Below, one piece after another: positions 4,786-5,229 of a stretch of 5,229 nucleotides of DNA; position 1 is the first letter of the stretch, and each line of letters starts with the position of its first letter. The notes below the pieces were generated by a model. That model was not told the DNA's origin and did no database searches. It saw only the letters and a list, made by a program, of their open reading frames with translations. Both the position numbers and the translations under genes were made by a program. Origin of the DNA: Peptococcaceae bacterium BRH_c23 (GTDB lineage Bacteria; Bacillota_B; Desulfitobacteriia; Desulfitobacteriales; Desulfitobacteriaceae); the NCBI GenBank assembly GCA_000961805.1, contig LADV01000004.1:1-5229 (forward strand), written 5' to 3'.

Positions 4786-5229
4786 TTTTAATTACCTCAA
4801 TTGGGTTTAATTTATTACACCTGAGCGCAGGGAAAATGGCAGTTGACATTGCAACCACAAAGAAAATAAGGATAGATAGCCCGATAAACCTATAATCCAC
4901 TGTGACCTTAACCACAGGTAATCCTTGAGCGGTCACAATGTATTTATTGAATCCTCTAAGAAAGACGACAAGGAAACCAAAACTAAGCGCGATTCCTACC
5001 AGACTAAATAATAACGCTTGATAGAAGAAGACAAGGCTTGCCGAAAAGTCCGTAAGACCCATGGCCTTTAAAATACCAACTTGTTTTGATTTTTGAAAGA
5101 CGTTAATTGTCAATATATTGATTATACTTATAATGGTCGCCAGCATAATGAAGAATTGGATGACAAGGGTTACTAATTTTTGGCCTACGATAGCACTGAC
5201 TAATAACTGATTCTGGCCTTTCCAATTGG
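4778..5229 (-). CDS. FtsX-domain ABC transporter permease, C-terminal part (LolC/E- or MacB-like, 5' partial)
   Basis: The frame stays open from the stop at 4780-4778 to the right edge, so the start lies outside the window; the ATG at 5146 is internal. The visible 149 residues form the FtsX module. A periplasmic/extracytoplasmic-side segment with NWKGQNQLLVSA leads into membrane helix one (about residues 17-44), then the conserved cytoplasmic loop QKSKQVGILKAMG (45-57), helix two (about 64-90), an outer loop, helix three (about 112-134), and the terminal motif FPALRCNKLNPIEVIKNA. The W-x-x-Q-N-Q-x-L stretch and the loop motif recall LolC/LolE-type permeases. It should pair with the downstream ATPase, with which it overlaps by 8 bp. 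Whether a four-helix MacB or LolE topology applies, and whether a membrane-fusion partner exists, depends on sequence beyond the window. Confidence 0.9.
   Translation of the reverse strand, partial: NWKGQNQLLVSAIVGQKLVTLVIQFFIMLATIISIINILTINVFQKSKQVGILKAMGLTDFSASLVFFYQALLFSLVGIALSFGFLVVFLRGFNKYIVTAQGLPVVKVTVDYRFIGLSILIFFVVAMSTAIFPALRCNKLNPIEVIKNA

Noticed and set aside
1..5229. tRNA, rRNA, CRISPR array or known riboswitch
   Set aside because: No cloverleaf-compatible segments, rRNA-like stretches, regularly spaced repeats or familiar riboswitch cores were seen on either strand by eye.

Overview
The window looks like chromosomal DNA of a moderately AT-rich member of the Bacillota. The grounds are strong purine-rich ribosome binding sites, GTG/TTG starts, a Gram-positive type signal peptide on a secreted subtilase, and a phosphomannomutase sequence of the type I associate with clostridial and bacillar genomes. 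Genus cannot be decided from this sequence. Nothing here amounts to a clear new defence, mobile or RNA system. The interest lies in the intergenic DNA and in one damaged locus.

Left edge (1-782): the window opens inside the 3' end of an ExeA/TniB-type AAA ATPase, the kind that accompanies transposases, followed by a long hairpin terminator. Directly after it lies a headless fragment of a multi-pass membrane protein with no usable start, then about 140 bp without a gene that holds two inverted repeats. This reads as the edge of a mobile element abutting a decayed gene.

Centre (783-2616): a complete phosphomannomutase/phosphoglucomutase is encoded on the minus strand with all its active-site motifs. 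It would feed sugar 1-phosphates into envelope polysaccharide synthesis. The 391-bp region between it and the divergent subtilase is gene-free but rich in symmetric elements. These include a 9-bp perfect stem-loop, a possible 9-codon leader ORF with a strong Shine-Dalgarno sequence on the mutase side, and a TATAAT box framed by repeats of T(A/G)GCATTT on the subtilase side.

Right half (2617-5229): a secreted subtilisin-like (S8) protease with signal peptide, propeptide and full catalytic triad runs towards a minus-strand ABC transporter operon. The two stop codons are only 6 bp apart. The operon shows a complete MacB/LolD-type ATPase and the C-terminal part of its FtsX-domain permease, which overlap by 8 bp and are therefore probably translationally coupled. 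The permease runs off the right edge. Protease and transporter both act at the cell surface, but they are on opposite strands and nothing in the sequence proves that they work together.
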